Positions 53,857 through 64,000 of a DNA stretch of 64,000 bases are shown in pieces. The stretch is taken from positions 558,001-622,000 of the forward strand of contig OZ024845.1 in NCBI GenBank assembly GCA_964017145.1. The letters run 5' to 3'. Made by a program: the position numbers and the translations under genes. Positions within the stretch are counted from its first letter, which is position 1. The number at the start of each line of letters is the position of its first letter. The DNA is from Agrocybe praecox. Taxonomy: Eukaryota; Basidiomycota; Agaricomycetes; Agaricales; Agrocybaceae. The notes below the pieces were generated by a model, which worked only from the letters and a program-made list of their open reading frames with translations, was not told where the DNA came from and made no database searches.

Positions 53857-54590
53857 ATGTCTTCCCCTATTGCCATCCCCTCTTCCAAAGCCACATCATA
53901 CGCGTCGGCCGTGGCGTCCTCTCCAACGACGAGCGTGATTATGGGCTCACTGTCGTCCTCTCCTCGGTCAGCGGGTGTCTACATCCCCGTGCACAAACGT
54001 CTTTCAGCGTCGCCTCCTCGAGCACGTAAGTCCCCCTCCTCTGCTCTCTTTTCCCAATGCGCCCTCACACGCGCCTTTTCCTTTTAACAGTTCCCTCTGA
54101 GGCTGCATCATCATTGCCGCGCTCCCAACAATTCGAATACACCTTCTCGTTCCTGCTCTCCCTCCGGCCCACGGCCGAACGGTTCCACGAGCAGATCGAA
54201 TCCCGAATTCGCGCGTCGCTCGAGCCTGAACTAGCCAATTTGTTACTTATGGGTCGGAAGATGAAGAAGGGATCTGCGTCCAGGAAGACGACGAAGAAGT
54301 CTGGTGGGGTTCGTCAGAGTACCGCTACCCCATCGTCTTCTTCATTGCCCTTGACTTCAACGTCAACGTCAACCCCAACACCACTATCAACGAAGCCTGC
54401 CCCCTCGAAACCCACCTTCACCCTCCCATCGAAGAAGACCCTCGCACCGCGGCGCACCCGTTCTTCATCCATGCGCGCGCGTCCCCCTCGTCAACCTCTT
54501 CGTCTTTCGAGGAACGCATCAAGGGTTATGAATTCGAGGGAGAGCTGGAGGGTGTCTGGCGCACCTGCTTCGACGAGTGTTGTTGTGTGA
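53857..54590 (+). CDS. Ser/Thr-rich protein with eIF4E-binding-like motif, copy 2 (2 exons, 222 aa)
   Basis: Exons 53857-54025 and 54091-54590, 65-nt GT-AG intron, phase 1, TGA end. Layout as copy 1: SSKATSYASAVASS, GVYIPVHKRLSASP, then YTFSFLLSLRPTAERFHEQI (Y-x4-L-phi kept), SRIRASLEPELANLLLMGRK, a Lys/Ser patch and a long Ser/Thr/Pro tail with KKTLAPRRTRSSS. The two copies differ mainly in the tail. The conserved Y-x4-L-phi core is the best functional clue (eIF4E binding, translational control), but the protein is unassigned. The upstream TGACGTCG block is shared with copy 1. Confidence 0.7.
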
Positions 54591-54787
54591 TAAGGGAGGA
54601 ACGCAGTGTTGGGGAGGGCCCGAGGGCTTTTCTGTATACCATTCCTTCGCCTCTGCCTTCGCCTTCCGCTCCCCAACCCATTCCCGAACTCCACCTCGAA
54701 CCTTTCCTTTTTTTTGTTTCCTTTCAAATCCAAATCAACATCATTCTCGACATTACTCGACTCTTCTCTTCTCAACTAAACTCAACA

Positions 54788-54862
54788 GCTTCCTAACACA
54801 ACTCAACACAACTCAACATAACTCAACACAACTCAATACAAGTCAACAACACAACTCATCGT
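54788..54862. repeat. ACAACTCA-type microsatellite
   Basis: About eight imperfect ACACAACTCA units in the 3' flank of the Ser/Thr-rich gene. Confidence 0.85.
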
Positions 54863-55643
54863 CGTCATCATCATCGTTCCGGCTTAACTTAGTGTAAAAC
54901 CACATTGCATATGTACTTATACGTCTCACATACAATGAAATGACTCGGAGAATCACATTGCTAAGTATACAAAATTGATAGTTGCTGGCGTTCGCGTATC
55001 CACCTCGGACTCAAATACTCTATTAAACACAAGCAAAACTTGGGTCCTGGACCGAACTTGATCAAATGGATCGCATGTTGAAATATACGCAATGGGGAAA
55101 TTTACTCAGCAAGTTTAACAGGATACGATAAGATATCATACGGTATGTACGCTGTAGACTGTAGACTGTAAGCTATCGGCTGTAGTTACTATAATGGGGT
55201 GTAGATACGTAGGTGTTTGAATACTGGGGAAGGAAGCTTTGAACGCATGCCCTGTCCTGCCAGCTGGTCGCGCCAACTGCGCACTCAAGTTGAACCGGAT
55301 CAGGCTGTTTGAATGCCGTGCTAATTGCCATGTACGCAAATAAACCTCTCTTAGTTGTATCTTAAATAGGGAAGAAGAAATGGGTCGGAATGCTGGTTAA
55401 CGTTCGGGATTGGTAAATAGGTCTGGGGCACGGCAACGGTTTGCAGGTTTTGCAAATATTGCAGGCCGTTTAAAGATCGCCTGCCAGTGAAAAATGGCCT
55501 GCTGGAAATTTTGATGAGGGTCATCCGTCGGAAAAGTTTTATATCCTTGGTAGACGACAAAGTCCCCACATCCGTCATAGGCCTGTAATTGTATGAAAGG
55601 AGTACTTGAGAATGTGGCCAGAAATTTGCTCACCTTTTACGCA
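54863..55643. other. Intergenic with the 3' block of ubiquitin-like-domain copy B
   Basis: 55351-55578 (minus) contains KDIKLFRRMTLI, the block shared by all copies. The remainder is unremarkable. Confidence 0.4.
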
Positions 55644-56697
55644 TCATGAAGTTGAATTGAACCTGAACATTGCAATAAAGACTAGCAATGCAGAATTGAT
55701 GTCAAGATAAGAGATTAGGTGGAATTATTTAATCGAATCGTCAGCCTACCATCTCTTCCATGATCCATTAACCTCAAAGTTCAACGAGTCACAGCGAGGG
55801 CAGCGATCGTCCTCCAGTTGCCTGACAATAATGTTGATTTCGAATTTCGTCGCTGTTGTCTTTGTAACTTCATCTTGAAAGCGATCCCGACTCAGAACCT
55901 TGCTGTCTTCGGCCCTCAGAATCTCATAGTCGCCTTGTTGAATGTACGAACTTCCTGCGCGATCTTTGGAATAGGCATTAATGATGTTATGAAAGGACTG
56001 TAAAATAAGCATATGTGAGGGGTGTATATACGAGCTTTTGGAGTAACCTACCTCCCAAGAAATGCAGAACCTGACTGGAACAGGAATCAGGACTCCAAGA
56101 TGATCCAAAACACTGATTACCCTTTCTTGAACCATCTTCGGGGATGTTGACCGGTTCAATCGATCAGATAGGTACTGAATGATTTCTGTGCTCGTGTGAG
56201 TGTTGTTTATGACCCAGAGACTAGGGCGACCCATGAAGTCATGAATTTGAATTTGAATCATGTGAAGTAATAAGGACGTACGCAGTCAATTGGTTTATAT
56301 CTGAATCAAGACGGTTCCGAATTTCCGAGAGCCGTTTACTTAGTTTATCCGGTTTACTAGAAACTACCCATATAATTCGCCTCCACGTATTGTACGAGCT
56401 ATTTGAGTTTACCCGCTGCACGTCCGAGTAGAACTTGGCCAGTTCTATGCGAAATTGAGCCACCTGTGGGATAATAGTGTGGCCCAACGTGTGGCCCAGC
56501 GGGGTGTGCTCATGCTCCTCCAAAAGCCTCTTTGTCAACTTGAGAATCGGACATATGGCGTGCAGCTCAAATGTGAGTTTTGCACACTGCTCTTCGACAT
56601 TTTTGTTGGAACAGATCGTTTTTCCAACTTTGATGATAAGATCTAGAGTGGCGAGGATGTCGCCTAAAGACCCTGCTGTAAATGCGACGACAGGCAT
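55644..56697 (-). CDS. Fungal ubiquitin-like-domain protein, copy B (4 exons, 283 aa)
   Basis: Exons 56697-56282 (416 nt), 56220-56052 (169), 55997-55750 (248) and 55662-55644; the first three lengths equal copy A exactly. Start MPVVAFTAGSLGDI. Helical N-terminal domain to about residue 140, then the ubiquitin-like domain (VISVLDHLGVLIPVP, SWE/SFHNII, SYIQQGDYEILR), ending CPRCDSLNFEVNGSW and a TGA five codons into exon 4. About 75 percent identical to copy A by eye, no inactivating change, so probably functional. Its promoter carries a 64-bp tandem duplication. Confidence 0.75.
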
Positions 56698-56790
56698 GGG
56701 GAGCAGTGATGGTGGGTGGGCAAGTGATAGGTATAGGGCCTGCCGCTAGCTGGGTACTACGTCTATATATTACTGATGCTTCGTATATTC

Positions 56791-56918
56791 GGGCACTGCC
56801 AGTATGTGTTGCAGAGATATATATCCCGTATATAGTAAAACCCTACGTGTACTCGGGCACTGCCAGTATGTGCTGTGCAGCTATATTTACCGTATATAGT
56901 AAAACCCTCTACCATCTA
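56791..56918. repeat. 64-bp tandem duplication in the promoter of copy B
   Basis: Two units from CGGGCACTGCCAGTATGTG (56791 and 56855) to TATATAGTAAAACCCT. Copy A has one unit (about 13253-13318). Confidence 0.75.
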
Positions 56919-58415
56919 CGACTCGAAGTTGAGCGAGAATCGAGTATTGAATATGCAAAGCCTATAATTATGGGTAGAAGGACAGTTATACAAAATAAGA
57001 TATTCTCATTGAGTTATGGGCATGCAGAGCCCAAAATAAAATTAGCGAATGCTGATCAGACATACCTGGCAGTGTCAATAGAAGCTTGCTGCTCCACAAA
57101 CATTCCCAAGTGATTTCCTCCCACGGACAGTACGGGAAATTTTGCTTTACCAGATCGATCATCTATAGATCTCATGACGAGTGCTCGGCATCTTGAAAGT
57201 TCTCTATTTAACGTTTCATTTTGGAGTTGAGAACCGTTTCAACAAAATCGCAGGAAGAGGTCATGACTCGTGAGTATGTTATCTTTGGTATGAGGTGGGA
57301 TACATATATGATGTTCTCGTGCGAGTTCATTGGTATTGACGCTGAGGAGGGATGGGAATAGGTATGAAACGATGGTAATCGTTGTGAGTTCGAAAGGTAG
57401 GGGTGAGACGAGACAAAATCGTCTCGGGGTTCTAAACCTCTAGGTGATGTGGGTAGGGAACGGAAAGGGTAGGTGTGGAACGTTGCATAGATCAATAATG
57501 AGTCTGAGACAGGTACATTCTTCTGCTGGGGAGTACATACAAGTAGGACTACCTATATATATGTATTTCTACTGGTAACGATACTCAGGGGGCAAGATAT
57601 GGAATCAAATCAAAAAGGGAAAGGTTTATCTAGGCGAAAAGAAGTTTTCCAAAAGAAATTAAAGAAGCGACGGTGAGCCCTTAAGGGTGCTTCGCTGGCA
57701 GAAAGGAAAATAACTAAAAAGGTAATATAAGGAAAAGGGGGTTATGTGGATGTGGTACGACGATAAGGAAAAGGAAGAATGAGGGAAAATGACTAGTTCC
57801 GCTGATTATAGAAGACGCATCAAATGTGTTGGAATGCGCACTTGGGGCGCGCGTCGAAACAGTGCGTTTGTGCGATTTCCAGGTGTACGCTGGGTGCGTA
57901 CCCTACAGGTAGTCGGCCCTCGTCGAAGTCGGTTAGTAATGGCAAATGATGAGTCGTTATCTCCCTCATACGATCAATTTGGGCGCAGGGATAAAAGTCG
58001 TTGAAGGCAGTAACAGATTTTGCAGCTCTATGGAAACCCGGACTGTCAAGCTTCAAAACTCAAACGTGTAGCCAAACATGGCCGGCATGCGTTCGGGCCG
58101 AATATTCTTGGCTCTTGGAACTAGTGTTGCCGGAGTCCGGTTTGGTCCGGTCTTGGTCTGGTTTTGACAGTTCATGGTCTATTTAAGAACCGGACTGTCC
58201 TAAACCAGAAAAAAATGGGTCCGGTCCGGTCAGTTTTATGGTTCAAACCAGTCAAACTGTGCGTGTTTTGCCAAATATGGAAGCATGCCTCTTTGCAAAA
58301 AGGCAAAGGATGATATCTCTGACGTATCTATGTCATTGCCAGTTTAAAATACATATTAAACATTAGAATAGATCTGAAGACTGATAGAAGTAATATTTCA
58401 CACTTTTTGAGAGAA
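56919..58415. other. Intergenic, no supported gene
   Basis: Short ORFs only. 58110-58260 is rich in GGTCCGGT/ACCGGAC and TTTAAGAACCGG-type motifs, recalling the dispersed repeat at 51912. Confidence 0.35.
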
Positions 58416-58745
58416 TAATCTTGCCTGCGTTATGGGATTCATTTGGAGTCGACTTTGAATCACTTGAACCCAATTTGGGCTGTCACATAGCAGACCCTGT
58501 CACATTCAACGTCAATGTGATGCGTGATGGGCAGCTAAATATAAACAACAAATCCAGTTGAGGTAGAAACAAAGGAAAGTATGTCAAATTTCTATACTGT
58601 AGGCATTCAATTTATTGTATGCTACAGTGAGTGTTCAAATCGTTGGCAAATATATATATCTATATAGAATGTATGAAGGAAATGCGCAGACTATAATTAT
58701 CTGCTATGGTCCGGATTTAGAAGTAGACCAATGGTTTGACTGCAT

Positions 58746-60100
58746 CAGGAAGATCGCACACCGCTAGAAAAGGTAGCATTATGTAATCTATCAAATCCAG
58801 CTCTCTACCTCATGCGCTGGAAATACCTCGATATGTCCGAATCTAGGCGCTCATCCTAGATCTAGCAGAGCTAGGAAAGCGCTAGAAGTATGAAAAATTG
58901 CTAGAATTAGGACCTTCAATTATATCTACATTTTTCGGACAAATCTTGCTTGCTGGATTCATAAATGTGTGAAATTTTATCGTTTGAGGAAGCAAAGAAT
59001 CAAATTTTCGAATTCACTGCTATTCTACTTAAATAATACAAATCAAACAGTACAATACATAATAAAAGTACTACTATAATCATGATGTATGTAAAGAAAA
59101 AAGAAAAAAGTAAGGCTGGCTCACCAATAGTACCCCCATGCAAGCATAAAGGTCATCCTCCCCGACTTTGGCTTCCCTATCTCCATTGCTATTGGGTGTT
59201 CCATAACTATAAGCCGCAGCCTGACAAAATAGTTTTTTTCAGTCAAAACATCGGGACAGAAAGACGAACATAAATGGCAAACACACCATCCCAGACTGCG
59301 TCCACCGCCGCACCGCCAAACAGTATGTCCCTATCATAACGGCATCAGAAATCCATTGTTGGGCATGTGTGAGCGTTAGAAAATAACATCTATAGGACAT
59401 CAAGCTTGCAGGGAAACACGTACCATTACCGAAGATTGCATTTGTGCTGCGTTCGAGCTGTTCTTGTCACTGCATCCATGATCCGAGGCTGCTTGAAAAT
59501 TTCAGTGGTATTGACTTGCTTGTGAAGACGTTGGTTGAATGTTGGGAAATGTTGAAAAGGAACGGGAATGAGTAGTGAATGAATGTCAGGGTATGGTAAA
59601 GATGAAGGAAGCAGACGAAGGATAATTCCAAAATTTCATTGTGTTATCATTGATGTGATGTGTCACATCAGCGGAGTTTGAACTGACTGGACCGAATTTC
59701 GAGACTGTCGCAGGGTACACACCTTTATTTTACCTTCACACGCACGTACTGCGTATCCACCTATATGTTATACTTGGTCTTGCCTACATATACATCATAG
59801 CTATCAAACCTTTTATTTTTATATGCTGCATTAACATCACCGTGGGTAGGGTACCGACATAGACAAATAATACATAAGAAGTAATGGCTCAACAGTAAAC
59901 TCTCCCGTTTTTTTGGCGGGGTACGTGGGTTCAATTCCCAGTTAAGCCAAATCGTCGGACTGCTGGAAATGATAGAATTAGCGGCTCGCGCTGGCGAAAT
60001 AATTTATAAACCCGTGCAAAATCAAAATAGAATTAGTTAAAATAGAGTTTCCAACGGTTTCTATGATTTCTATGGGTTCTACGAGCCTGCGATCTTCCTG
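58746..60100. mobile_element. Non-autonomous TIR DNA transposon, 1355 bp
   Basis: Perfect inverted ends CAGGAAGATCGCA (58746-58758) and TGCGATCTTCCTG (60088-60100), flanked by AT on both sides. Comparison with the DUF4419 flank (about 51900) gives the uninterrupted site. No transposase ORF. CAGG ends recall hAT, but no 8-bp duplication is seen, so the superfamily is open. It contains a tRNA-like sequence. Confidence 0.65.
59886..59948 (+). tRNA. tRNA-like sequence lacking a D-arm, inside the TIR element
   Basis: Acceptor-like ends GGCTCAA/TTAAGCC pair at 6 of 7 positions; a T-arm with loop TTCAATT and a TCCCG/CGGGG stem with a T-rich 9-nt loop are present; only 11 nt replace the D-arm. An A-box-like TGGCTCAACAG (59885-59895) and B-box GGTTCAATTCC (59928-59938) are 32 nt apart, compatible with pol III. 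A true gene, a SINE-like relic and an organellar-type tRNA insertion are all possible. Confidence 0.35.
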
Positions 60101-60107
60101 ATGTGGT

Positions 60108-60243
60108 CCGTGACCGGTTTAAACCACGCTATTAGCTAAACGAGACTGTGACGACCGTCAATCCGGCGGTCTGGTTAAAAACGGTTAAATTTTGGTTTAG
60201 TTAACGGTTTGACCGTGACCGGACCGGACCGCGGCAACACTAC
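60108..60243. repeat. Dispersed repeat, copy 2
   Basis: Matches 51912-52048 (GTGACCGGTTTAAACCACGC to GACCGCGGCAACA). Confidence 0.85.
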
Positions 60244-60497
60244 TTAGAACAAGGAAACCAAATGATGCGTGTCCATATGGACACCACACGCGCATCAAAG
60301 CGTCGCCCCCTTCATTTATTAGTCTCATCAAGACAACTCTGTTGATGCCTCTGACTGAGCTGTGCCCTGGGTTTCCGTGGGAATTCAAACTCCGCTCGGC
60401 GAGTATCCTGGATGGCATTGACATATCGTATTAGCTCCTGTTTAAGAGGTAGGGTAATTGGGAGGTAGTAAACAAAATTTCTGGAACTATGGACATA

Positions 60498-60895
60498 CTG
60501 TACTAAATCGGTCAATTCGTCGGTCACAGGTCACAGGCCCCTCTGACATGACGAAATTTGGCCTTGGTCACAGGTCACAGCATGGCCTGACGAAATGATT
60601 TTTGGTGGACCTTCAAAATTGGTCACACTTCTGCCAAATTAGGATATTATTTTGGCCTAATTTTGTCACAAACTCCGATTTTTCAGCCCATTTTCAGCTA
60701 TTCTTGCATAAATCAAAGGGCTGGAAGTTTAAATACTCTCAAAATGCCTTCAACTGAGGTATGAGCAGATATTTCTCTGAAGGTTAGGACGAAATTTTCG
60801 AATGGTCACAGGTCTTGAATGAATATGACGAAACCAACATTTCGTCATTGAGGTCACAGGTCACAGGCCCCGACGAATTGACCGATTTAGTACAG
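60498..60895. mobile_element. Tc1/mariner-like MITE
   Basis: 398 bp with 26-bp inverted ends starting CTGTACTAAATCGG (60498-60523 and 60870-60895), flanked by TA on both sides. Non-coding. Four direct copies of GGTCACAGG (GTCACAG doubled in three) lie at both ends and inside, an unusual subterminal pattern. Confidence 0.8.
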
Positions 60896-61554
60896 TATAC
60901 TACATGACCTAGCACCATTATATTATGACCAACTACTGCCAGACAGTTTGTGCGCCTTCATGTAGGCCATCTATTCATCCTAAATCAAATTAAATCAATG
61001 ATTGTGAGACGCACTTTTCGATAGAATCTGTGAATTGGAAATTCCGGCTCGAATATTTGCACGAGTCCGGCGGCCTCTTTCGGCACAACGGGGTTAAGAA
61101 AGTCAAAAAAAGGAAATGATTTGTAATCTGGGCGTCAGCGGCCCGGCGTGTTGATCATGGGACAAAAAATCATAGGGATTATCGAATATAAGAATTCGTC
61201 CTCCTGACGGAGGACTCGTAACAATTCATGCAAGTTGGTAGAAAATTCACGCAACTTGGTAAACAATTCATTTCAGCGGTTCGGTAATTGCTTAAGCGGG
61301 TAGACAATAATATTATTCATCTATATCTATCAAACACATTTTTTGTACAATCCGGCAGCGATAGGAGACAGGCACCACCTACTTAGAAGTGTACCTGAGT
61401 GACACGAGTCAAACAGAGCCTGATAACTTGCAATAAGTAGCTAGCACTGTGATCCCAGAACCGATATGAGTCGACGTACAACGCGCTGGCTGCCTGCAAC
61501 TTCCGGTCTCTGAGAGGAGTGTCTCGCGTAATTTTCGAGGGAACCAAGATCTGT

Positions 61555-61767
61555 GCTGGAATTTTGGATGAGTGTCATCCGTCGGAAAAGTTTTATATCC
61601 TTAGTGGACAGTATAGCCCCTGGTGATGCTTGAGATCTACAATTGTGTGAAAGGAGTGCTTAAATGTGGCTAAATTTTTGCTCACCCTGGAAACGATACC
61701 TTTTTCCTTGCTTTTTGCAATATGGTGAATTGAACTTGGACATTGCAATAAAAACTAGAAATGCGAA
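61555..61767 (-). pseudogene. Ubiquitin-like-domain gene, 3' fragment (copy D), cut by the N gap
   Basis: Minus strand: the KDIKLFRRM block (near 61595) and the sequence equivalent to intron 3/exon 4 of copies A-C (near 61735-61765) run into the gap. The rest may lie in the missing bases. Confidence 0.55.
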
Positions 61768-61967
61768 NNNNNNNNNNNNNNNNNNNNNNNNNNNNNNNNN
61801 NNNNNNNNNNNNNNNNNNNNNNNNNNNNNNNNNNNNNNNNNNNNNNNNNNNNNNNNNNNNNNNNNNNNNNNNNNNNNNNNNNNNNNNNNNNNNNNNNNNN
61901 NNNNNNNNNNNNNNNNNNNNNNNNNNNNNNNNNNNNNNNNNNNNNNNNNNNNNNNNNNNNNNNNNNN
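61768..61967. other. Assembly gap of 200 N
   Basis: Exactly 200 N, a conventional placeholder; true size unknown. ORFs drawn through it are not real. Confidence 1.
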
Positions 61968-63435
61968 TTTCGATGTTATACTCTCATAACAAAGATAGAT
62001 GGCGGAGACGAGTCAGAAGACTTGTAGAACATGTATTATAGGTCGAAAATACATCTAAATTTATTTATTTTCTGACGGAAAATATATGATGAGTATTTTT
62101 AGAGGCTATACAATGGCATACATAGCATATATACACCTGAAAAAGGATGTATTGGGGCCGTTATGTTGGGTCTACAGTGAATGGTGGTGTCTGGTCATCA
62201 CTATTTGTCCATTCTTAAAATAACTCACTAAAACGACATATTTCCGCGGTTTTTTCGACATATATATACATTAATTATCATTCTACTAATTTATATGAAG
62301 TTATATAGGTGCTACGGTGCCTCAGAGGTGAGCAACAGAAAGTGATCAAAAAAACTTTGCGCGCGATCAAAAAAACTCGCTGCGTGGGATTTTTGGTGCA
62401 AACGGCGCACCATAACCCGCTCACATGACTCCACTTGCATTAAAAGAATTGCGCGCGGAAAAAAAGTCGCGCGATTTTGGGTAAATCGCGCAACTTTCCT
62501 GTCCGCGCACACGTTCAGGGAAAATTTCGACTTAACCATATTTAGACCTATTTTGACCCTAACATTGCGCGGAAGGGGTAAAAACCCCAATGAGCGGTGC
62601 GCGGGAATACTTCCCCTAAATGACCGCCATACCCTAAATGACCGCCATACTCGCTTTGCTCAGGCACTAACTTGCGCATTTACTTAATGGTATAATAATT
62701 ACGATAGCACAGAGCACCATAAAAATGTAGTAGATAATCAGCTTAGATTAGTTATTTTTTCCGTTTTTGGTAATAAGCTGCGGCCTGTGCCGAAGCCGAG
62801 CTTGAGATTGGCTTGAGACGGCCGTAAAAAAGCCAGAGACCCTCAAAGCCGAGCTTAAGCCGGGGCTTCAGCTTACAGGCCGAGCCGAGTCCGTACATCA
62901 CTGCCGACCTCTTTACGCTCGCCGATGGACTGTCGTCCCTTCGTATCAGCGTATCAAACGACCCCCTGAGTAGGCTAGATTGCACTGCGCAACATGAACT
63001 GTCACAAACTATATGATCTACGCTAATCAGGCTGTAGTATAGATTACACTGCCACACCGGAGTTTTTTTGTACAAAAAGGTGGGATGCTTTTTACTTGAT
63101 TGTATAGCATTCCTTGAACGTATTCCTGACCCATGCACGAAAACCTGTGGTCTTCTTCTTTTTGCAAGTTCCAAGTTCCATCACTGGGCCCGAAAGGTTC
63201 AGGTCAAAATTGACATTGCCACTGTAGTTGTTGTGAGCGTTGTCGCTGGAAATTGGGATAGGTGGTAGCAACAGTCGTAAAAGTGGGATAAGTGACATCC
63301 GTCGGAAAAGTTTTATATCCTTCGCAGACGACAAAGTATAATCTTCCGTCCTAGGCCTACAATTGTGTGAAAGGCGTACTTGAGAATGTGGCCACAAATT
63401 TACGCACCCTTCAATTTCTTGACGCATCTTCTTTG
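61968..63435. other. Intergenic, low-complexity and GCGCG-rich tract
   Basis: 62340-62610 is rich in GCGCG words with AAAAA interruptions; AAATGACCGCCATAC is doubled near 62618-62650. No gene supported. Confidence 0.4.
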
Positions 63436-64000
63436 CTACTGTCGGCATGTTGAATTGAACCTGAGCATTGCAATAAAGACTAGAAATGCAGAAATTAAAG
63501 TCAAGATAAGAGATTAGGTGGATTAATAATCTAACCAAATCGTTAGCCTACCATCTCTTCCACGATCCATCAACCGCAAAGTTCAACGAGTCACAGCGAG
63601 GGCAGCGATCATAGTTAGATTGCCTGATAATAATGTTGATTTCGAATGTTGTTCCTGCCATTGTCTTTGTAAATTCGTCTTGGAAGCGATCCCGACTCAG
63701 AGCCTTGCTGTCTTCGGCCCTCAGAATCTCATAGTCGCCTTGTTGAATGTACGAACTTCCTGCACGGTTTTTGAAATAGCTTTTGATGATGTGATCGAAC
63801 GGCTGCAAAATAGGTATGTATGTGTGAGAGTTATATAGACGGGCTTTGGAATGACCTACTTCCCAAGAAGTGCAGAACATGATAGGAACAGGAATCGGGA
63901 CTCCAAGAGGATCCAAAACGTTGATTACCTTCTCTTGGACCATTGACAGAGATGTTGACTGATTTGATCGATTGGCTAAGTCCTGAATGTATTTTGTGCT
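63436..64000 (-). CDS. Fungal ubiquitin-like-domain protein, copy C (partial, cut by window end)
   Basis: Visible exons: 64000-63860 (end of exon 2), 63802-63552 (251 nt, one codon longer than copies A and B) and 63460-63436 (stop TAG); introns 57 and 91 nt. Text VINVLDPLGVPIPVP, SWE/PFDHII, SYIQQGDYEILR and CPRCDSLNFAVDGSWKRW match copies A and B. Exon 1 and the helical domain lie beyond the window. No disruption seen in the visible part. Confidence 0.7.

Larger units (their letters stand above)
52340..54650. repeat. Duplicated segment, copy 2
   Basis: Colinear with 14970-18430 but free of the two MITEs, so it serves as the empty site for them. Contains the oxygenase fragment, a conserved non-coding stretch and the Ser/Thr-rich gene. 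Confidence 0.75.
58416..60243. repeat. Second copy of the DUF4419 3' flank, interrupted by a TIR element
   Basis: TAATCTTGCCTGCGTT at 58416 matches the stop-codon region of the DUF4419 gene (51782), and GGATTTAGAAGTAGACCAAT (near 58715) matches 51877. After the 1355-bp element, 60101-60243 continues with the dispersed repeat. The gene body itself is absent. Confidence 0.65.

Noticed and set aside
57789..58004. 71-codon plus-strand ORF
   Set aside because: Basic, no family, no splice support, no paralogue.
61664..62041. ORFs reading through the N gap
   Set aside because: Bases are unknown; the frames are artefacts of N translation.
63035..63062. Possible solo LTR (ACTGCCACA)
   Set aside because: Only about nine bases match the LTR end; the rest does not align.
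1..64000. CRISPR arrays, operons, ribosome-binding sites, riboswitches
   Set aside because: No regular spaced repeats; intron-rich eukaryotic genes make prokaryotic signals irrelevant.

Overview
The window is eukaryotic nuclear DNA from a filamentous fungus, almost certainly an agaricomycete (mushroom-forming basidiomycete). The evidence is genes split by many 50-65 nt GT-AG introns, no operons, and protein families typical of mushroom genomes: DUF4419, F-box-like proteins with a nucleotidyltransferase-like GS...DID motif, ubiquitin-like-domain proteins, multi-pass membrane proteins, and a Helitron with a C-terminal protease-like domain. There is one 200-base N gap (61768-61967). It is a repeat-rich accessory region. 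All exon coordinates were worked out by hand from splice signals, reading phase and paralogue comparison; no database search was run.

Layout. 1-1786: non-autonomous LTR element (minus) cutting an F-box-like gene whose 3' part survives to 2505. 3152-3720: relic of a small Ser/Thr-rich gene family. 4588-5294 plus 11721-11745: an unrecognised host gene split by an intact, young Ty3/gypsy element (5295-11716) that has near-identical 173-bp LTRs, a CCGT target duplication and a textbook -1 frameshift signal between gag and pol. 12091-13150: ubiquitin-like-domain gene copy A. 14740-18290: first copy of a duplicated segment (2OG-Fe(II) oxygenase relic plus a Ser/Thr-rich gene with an eIF4E-binding-like motif), invaded by a CACTA-like foldback MITE that itself carries a hAT-like MITE. 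20601-21059: small conserved gene. 21881-29164: one uninterrupted 2427-codon Helitron Rep/helicase. 29360-31435: F-box/NTase-like gene and a RING-finger gene. 33315-37359: two divergent multi-exon genes of unknown function. 38609-38920: tandem repeat. 40041-46819: two multi-pass membrane-protein genes with identical intron phases, with a decayed F-box-like gene and a doubtful gene between them. 47617-51784: second F-box/NTase-like gene, paralogue of the small gene at 20601, and a five-exon DUF4419 gene. 52340-54650: second copy of the duplicated segment. 55644-56697: ubiquitin-like-domain gene copy B. 58416-60895: duplicated DUF4419 flank containing a 1355-bp TIR element with a tRNA-like core, then a Tc1/mariner-like MITE. 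61555 to the end: two more copies of the ubiquitin-like-domain gene, one cut by the N gap and one by the window edge.

The region is built by recent duplication and transposition. The same gene units recur (four ubiquitin-like-domain copies, three Ser/Thr-rich copies, two 132-aa copies, two oxygenase fragments), and at least six mobile elements of five types are present. The strongest candidates for new biology are the gag-pol frameshift element, the gag-pol-less LTR partner that shares its primer-binding site and terminal hairpin, the eIF4E-binding-like gene family, and the paired unknown genes at 33-37 kb.
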